Positions 7,700 through 9,352 of a stretch of DNA of 9,352 nucleotides are shown here, piece by piece. This DNA comes from Pseudomonadota bacterium (lineage in GTDB: Bacteria; Pseudomonadota; Gammaproteobacteria; Steroidobacterales; Woeseiaceae), in the NCBI GenBank assembly GCA_022565135.1, contig JADFKA010000050.1, forward strand, positions 1 through 9,352. Reading direction: 5' to 3'. Each line of letters starts with the position of its first letter. The first letter of the stretch is position 1. The position numbers and the translations under genes were made by a program. The notes under the pieces are model-generated. The model did not search any database, had not been told where the DNA came from, and was given only the letters and a program-made list of their open reading frames with translations.

Positions 7700-7793
7700 T
7701 TGACGAGAGCGCGGCCGTACGAGGGTTATGATGGTTACACGCGTAACCTGTTGAACGCAAAGCACTTGACGCCAGTATAAGCGACAGTAATAC
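7700..7793 (+). promoter_or_regulatory. Candidate promoter region for the trp leader and trpE
   Basis: Three sigma-70-like pairings are possible and none is ideal. (1) TTGACG (7700-7705) with TATGAT (7727-7732), good hexamers but a 21-bp spacer. (2) TTGAAC (7751-7756) with TATAAG (7776-7781), spacer 19, predicting a start near 7788. (3) TTGACG (7766-7771) with TAATAC (7788-7793), spacer 16, predicting a start near 7800, which would make the leader peptide leaderless. The promoter is expected here because the attenuator at 7801-7926 must be transcribed from just upstream. Confidence 0.4.
7733..7748. promoter_or_regulatory. Perfect palindrome, possible operator
   Basis: GGTTAC and GTAACC are perfect 6-bp arms separated by ACGC. 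The palindrome sits directly after one candidate -10 (7727-7732) and just before another -35 (7751-7756), a position where a bound repressor could block trp transcription. It lacks the CTAG-containing arms of the E. coli TrpR operator, so the regulator is unknown. There is no T-tract, so it is not a terminator. Confidence 0.35.
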
Positions 7794-7800
7794 TCGGCCA

Positions 7801-7863
7801 ATGATCACTCAGCGCATCAATCACTGGTTCTGGCTGCCGCACAAGGAGAGGGCGGCTGGCTGA
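7801..7863 (+). CDS. trpL: trp operon leader peptide
   Basis: A 20-codon reading frame starts at ATG 7801 and ends at TGA 7861-7863. The peptide contains NHWFWLPHK at residues 7-15, with Trp codons at 9 (7825-7827) and 11 (7831-7833): two Trp in 20 residues, just before RNA segment 1 of the attenuator. Leader peptides of this kind are not needed as proteins; the ribosome stalls at the Trp codons when charged tRNA-Trp is scarce and so decides which RNA hairpin forms. The downstream terminator and trpE complete the picture. No Shine-Dalgarno is visible before the ATG, so initiation may be leaderless or weak. Confidence 0.85.
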   Translation: MITQRINHWFWLPHKERAAG

Positions 7864-7905
7864 CTATTAGCTGAGCTACAACGAATCTTAAAGCCCATCT
7901 CCGCC
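7833..7905 (+). promoter_or_regulatory. trp attenuator switch: pause hairpin and antiterminator
   Basis: Segment 1 (GCTGCCGC, 7833-7840) can pair with segment 2 (GCGGCTGGC, 7852-7860) as eight pairs with one bulged U; this is the 1:2 pause hairpin and overlaps the second Trp codon. Segment 2 can instead pair with segment 3: GGCGG (7851-7855) with CCGCC (7901-7905), and TGGCT (7857-7861) with AGCCCA (7892-7897, one bulge). This 2:3 antiterminator uses bases needed for the terminator stem. A ribosome stalled at Trp codon 9 or 11 would cover segment 1 and favour the antiterminator. Confidence 0.75.
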
Positions 7906-7926
7906 AACGTGGGGGTGGGTTTTTTT
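7894..7926 (+). terminator. Intrinsic terminator of the trp attenuator (3:4 hairpin)
   Basis: CCCATCTCCGC (7894-7904) and GTGGGGGTGGG (7909-7919) form an 11-bp stem, allowing three G-U pairs, around a CAAC loop. Seven T residues follow directly (7920-7926). With ample tryptophan this hairpin should end transcription before trpE begins at 7944. Its 5' arm overlaps antiterminator segment 3. Confidence 0.9.
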
Positions 7927-7943
7927 GTGGGCCTAAGTAAGCA

Positions 7944-9329
7944 ATGCAAGCACCATTCGACATAGCCGCAGATCTTGATACGCCGGTTTCGGCGTATCTC
8001 AAACTGCATGATCTCAAGCCACGCTTTCTGCTTGAAAGTGTCGAGGGCGGTGAGCGTCTTGCACGTTATTCATTTCTCGGATTTGGCGACGCCCTGGAAG
8101 TACGCATGGATGCAGATAGTTTGTGTGTCAACGGTAAGATGCAGCCGCGTCCTGTTGATCAACATGGATACCTGAACGCGTTGCGCGATGCATTGTCGGC
8201 GGCGCCTCGCCCGGGGCCAGATGTGGAAGGGCTGCCTTTTTCGGGCGGGCTGGTCGGTGTCTCCGGATATGACGTGGTGCGATTATTCGAGCGGCTGCCG
8301 CGTAACACAGTGCCGCAAAGCAGCGTTCCGGATGCCGCATTCGTAGCGCCCGCATCGTTGCTGGTGTTCGATCACCTGACACGCCGTGTTGCGTTACTGC
8401 ATGACGGTCCGGAACATGAGCGCAAAAAGCTGCGCCAAGATGTCATTCATCGTTTGCATGGCGCGATACCGGCTCGAAATGGGGTCGCGAAAATATCTGC
8501 AACCACAGCGAGCTTCACGGAGGATGAATTTTCAGATCGCGTGGAAGCGTGCAAAAATTACATTGCGGCAGGTGATATCTACCAGATCGTGATGTCTGTG
8601 CTATTTCGCGGTCAATCGAACGTATCGCCGTTTGAGGTATATCGTGCATTGCGGTTGTTGAATCCGTCGCCGTACATGTTCTTCCTCGAATTTGGTGACT
8701 TCAAGGTTGTTGGTTCGTCGCCTGAAGCGCTCGTCAAACTAAACGGCAAAAAAGCATCGTTGCGACCCATCGCCGGAACACTGCCGCGCGGTGCGAGCCG
8801 CGAAGAAGATCTCGCGAACGAGAAAGCGCTGCTGGCCGATCCGAAGGAGGGGGCCGAGCATGTCATGCTCGTCGACCTTGCGCGCAACGACCTGGGGCGC
8901 GTTGCCAAGGCCGGGTCTGTGTATGTCGAGCCCTACCGGGCTATTGAGCGTTACAGCCACGTCATGCACATTGTTAGCGGCGTGCAGGGCCAGTTGGCCG
9001 ACGGGTATGATCAGTTTGATTTATTTGCGGCGAGCTTTCCCGCGGGAACGTTGGTCGGAGCGCCGAAAGTCAGGGCAATGGAAATCATCGAGGAAATGGA
9101 GGCGGTAGGGCGCGGGCTCTACGCCGGTACGGCCGGCTACTTTGGTTTGAGCGGTGACATGGATCAGGCGATTACGATTCGGACCCTTGTGTTTTCGGGT
9201 GATGAGTACAGTTTTCAGGCCGGTGCCGGCATCGTTGCGGATTCTGTACCGGCTCGGGAGTACCGCGAAGTGCTGGCGAAGAGTGCGATACTGCGGCGCG
9301 CGCTGGAGATTGCGGGGGAGGGCTTGTGA
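7944..9329 (+). CDS. trpE: Anthranilate synthase component I
   Basis: TrpE converts chorismate, with ammonia supplied from glutamine by TrpG, to anthranilate, the first committed step of tryptophan synthesis, in the cytoplasm. The 461-residue product has the N-terminal regulatory motif LLES (29-32, the tryptophan-binding site) and the chorismate-binding domain: SFTEDEFSDRV-like start (about 190), NPSPYMFFLEF (240-250, second part of the Trp site), PIAGTLPRG (275-283), EHVMLVDLARND (305-316), RYSHVMHIVSGV (336-347, with H342 at the conserved catalytic position), FPAGTLVGAPKVRAME (365-380), YAGTAGYFG and QAGAGIVADSVPAREYRE (425-442). It is somewhat shorter than many TrpE proteins (about 490-520) but the conserved motifs are present. 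PabB is an alternative family member, but LLES, NPSPYM and the trp attenuator support TrpE. Start 7944 has only a weak TAAG upstream. Its stop codon overlaps the next gene. Confidence 0.97.
   Translation: MQAPFDIAADLDTPVSAYLKLHDLKPRFLLESVEGGERLARYSFLGFGDALEVRMDADSLCVNGKMQPRPVDQHGYLNALRDALSAAPRPGPDVEGLPFSGGLVGVSGYDVVRLFERLPRNTVPQSSVPDAAFVAPASLLVFDHLTRRVALLHDGPEHERKKLRQDVIHRLHGAIPARNGVAKISATTASFTEDEFSDRVEACKNYIAAGDIYQIVMSVLFRGQSNVSPFEVYRALRLLNPSPYMFFLEFGDFKVVGSSPEALVKLNGKKASLRPIAGTLPRGASREEDLANEKALLADPKEGAEHVMLVDLARNDLGRVAKAGSVYVEPYRAIERYSHVMHIVSGVQGQLADGYDQFDLFAASFPAGTLVGAPKVRAMEIIEEMEAVGRGLYAGTAGYFGLSGDMDQAITIRTLVFSGDEYSFQAGAGIVADSVPAREYREVLAKSAILRRALEIAGEGL
9314..9321 (+). promoter_or_regulatory. 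Ribosome binding site for the gene overlapping trpE
   Basis: GGGGGAGG lies inside the trpE 3' end, four bases before GTG 9326. It supports GTG 9326 over the out-of-frame ATG at 9336, which has no such site at a usable distance. Confidence 0.55.
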
Positions 9330-9352
9330 GTACGGATGACGAGACCTTCAAC
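9326..9352 (+). CDS. 5' end of a gene translationally coupled to trpE
   Basis: GTG 9326-9328 overlaps the trpE stop in a GTGA junction, typical of translational coupling. Only nine codons are in the window, reading (M)STDDETFN. By context a trp gene such as trpG is expected, but these residues do not resemble the usual TrpG start (a hydrophobic strand followed by a DNYDSFTYN-type motif), so it may carry an N-terminal extension or be something else. The identity cannot be settled here. Confidence 0.55.

Larger units (their letters stand above)
7427..7799. other. Non-coding stretch between the permease and the trp leader
   Basis: About 375 nt without a credible gene. Translations here are rich in Arg, Ala and Pro with no family resemblance, and open frames occur on both strands as expected for GC-rich non-coding DNA. 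It contains a short inverted repeat right after the permease (GCCATG and CATGGC, 7447-7465, without a T-tract), the long inverted repeat at 7483-7619, further self-complementary segments such as CCGATA (7606-7611) with TATCGG (7666-7671), and candidate trp promoter elements from 7700 on. No convincing intrinsic terminator for the permease is visible. Confidence 0.6.

Noticed and set aside
7381..7731. 116-codon plus-strand open frame after the permease
   Set aside because: It overlaps the permease end in another frame, has no ribosome site, and consists of low-complexity Arg/Ala/Pro-rich sequence across the inverted repeat.
7374..7808. 144-codon minus-strand open frame
   Set aside because: It overlaps the permease 3' end and the trp promoter region and resembles no family; its length is typical of chance frames in GC-rich DNA.

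Overview
The window looks like a piece of a gammaproteobacterial chromosome of moderate-to-high GC. The support is indirect: a YajQ (DUF520) protein, a bacterial phosphoenolpyruvate carboxylase (PEPC) ending in the usual QNTG, and a trpE gene preceded by a ribosome-mediated trp attenuator. I cannot place it to genus. No tRNA, rRNA, insertion sequence, phage gene or CRISPR array is visible.

Layout. Minus strand, read from 4018 down to 1: yajQ (4018-3536), ppc (3510-769) and a secreted TraB/GumN-like protein cut by the window edge (757-1). The gaps are 25 and 11 nt, so these three are probably one transcription unit. Plus strand: a 449-residue protein (4197-5546) that I read as a strongly diverged relative of the ribonucleotide reductase (RNR) large subunit, then 41 nt later an SLC13/DASS-type permease with two central RCK_C (TrkA-C) domains that starts at TTG (5588-7426). 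A roughly 375-nt non-coding stretch follows (7427-7800). It contains a 137-bp imperfect inverted repeat (7483-7619), a small perfect palindrome (7733-7748) and the promoter region of trpE. Last come the trp leader peptide and attenuator (7801-7926), trpE (7944-9329), and the first nine codons of a gene overlapping the trpE stop codon (9326 onwards).

How the parts work. PEPC makes oxaloacetate from PEP and bicarbonate; YajQ is a nucleotide-binding protein linked to c-di-GMP signalling in Xanthomonas. TrpE makes anthranilate from chorismate. Its leader encodes a 20-residue peptide with Trp codons at positions 9 and 11, followed by three mutually exclusive RNA pairings and a terminator with a 7-T tract. 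Tryptophan therefore should control trpE both by attenuation and, through the LLES and NPSPYM motifs in the enzyme, by feedback inhibition.

The least ordinary items are the RNR-like protein, which keeps a Cys-x-Glu at the active-site position but appears to have lost the redox cysteine and the phosphate-binding motif, and the long inverted repeat before trpE. All family assignments were made by eye from motifs; no search was run.
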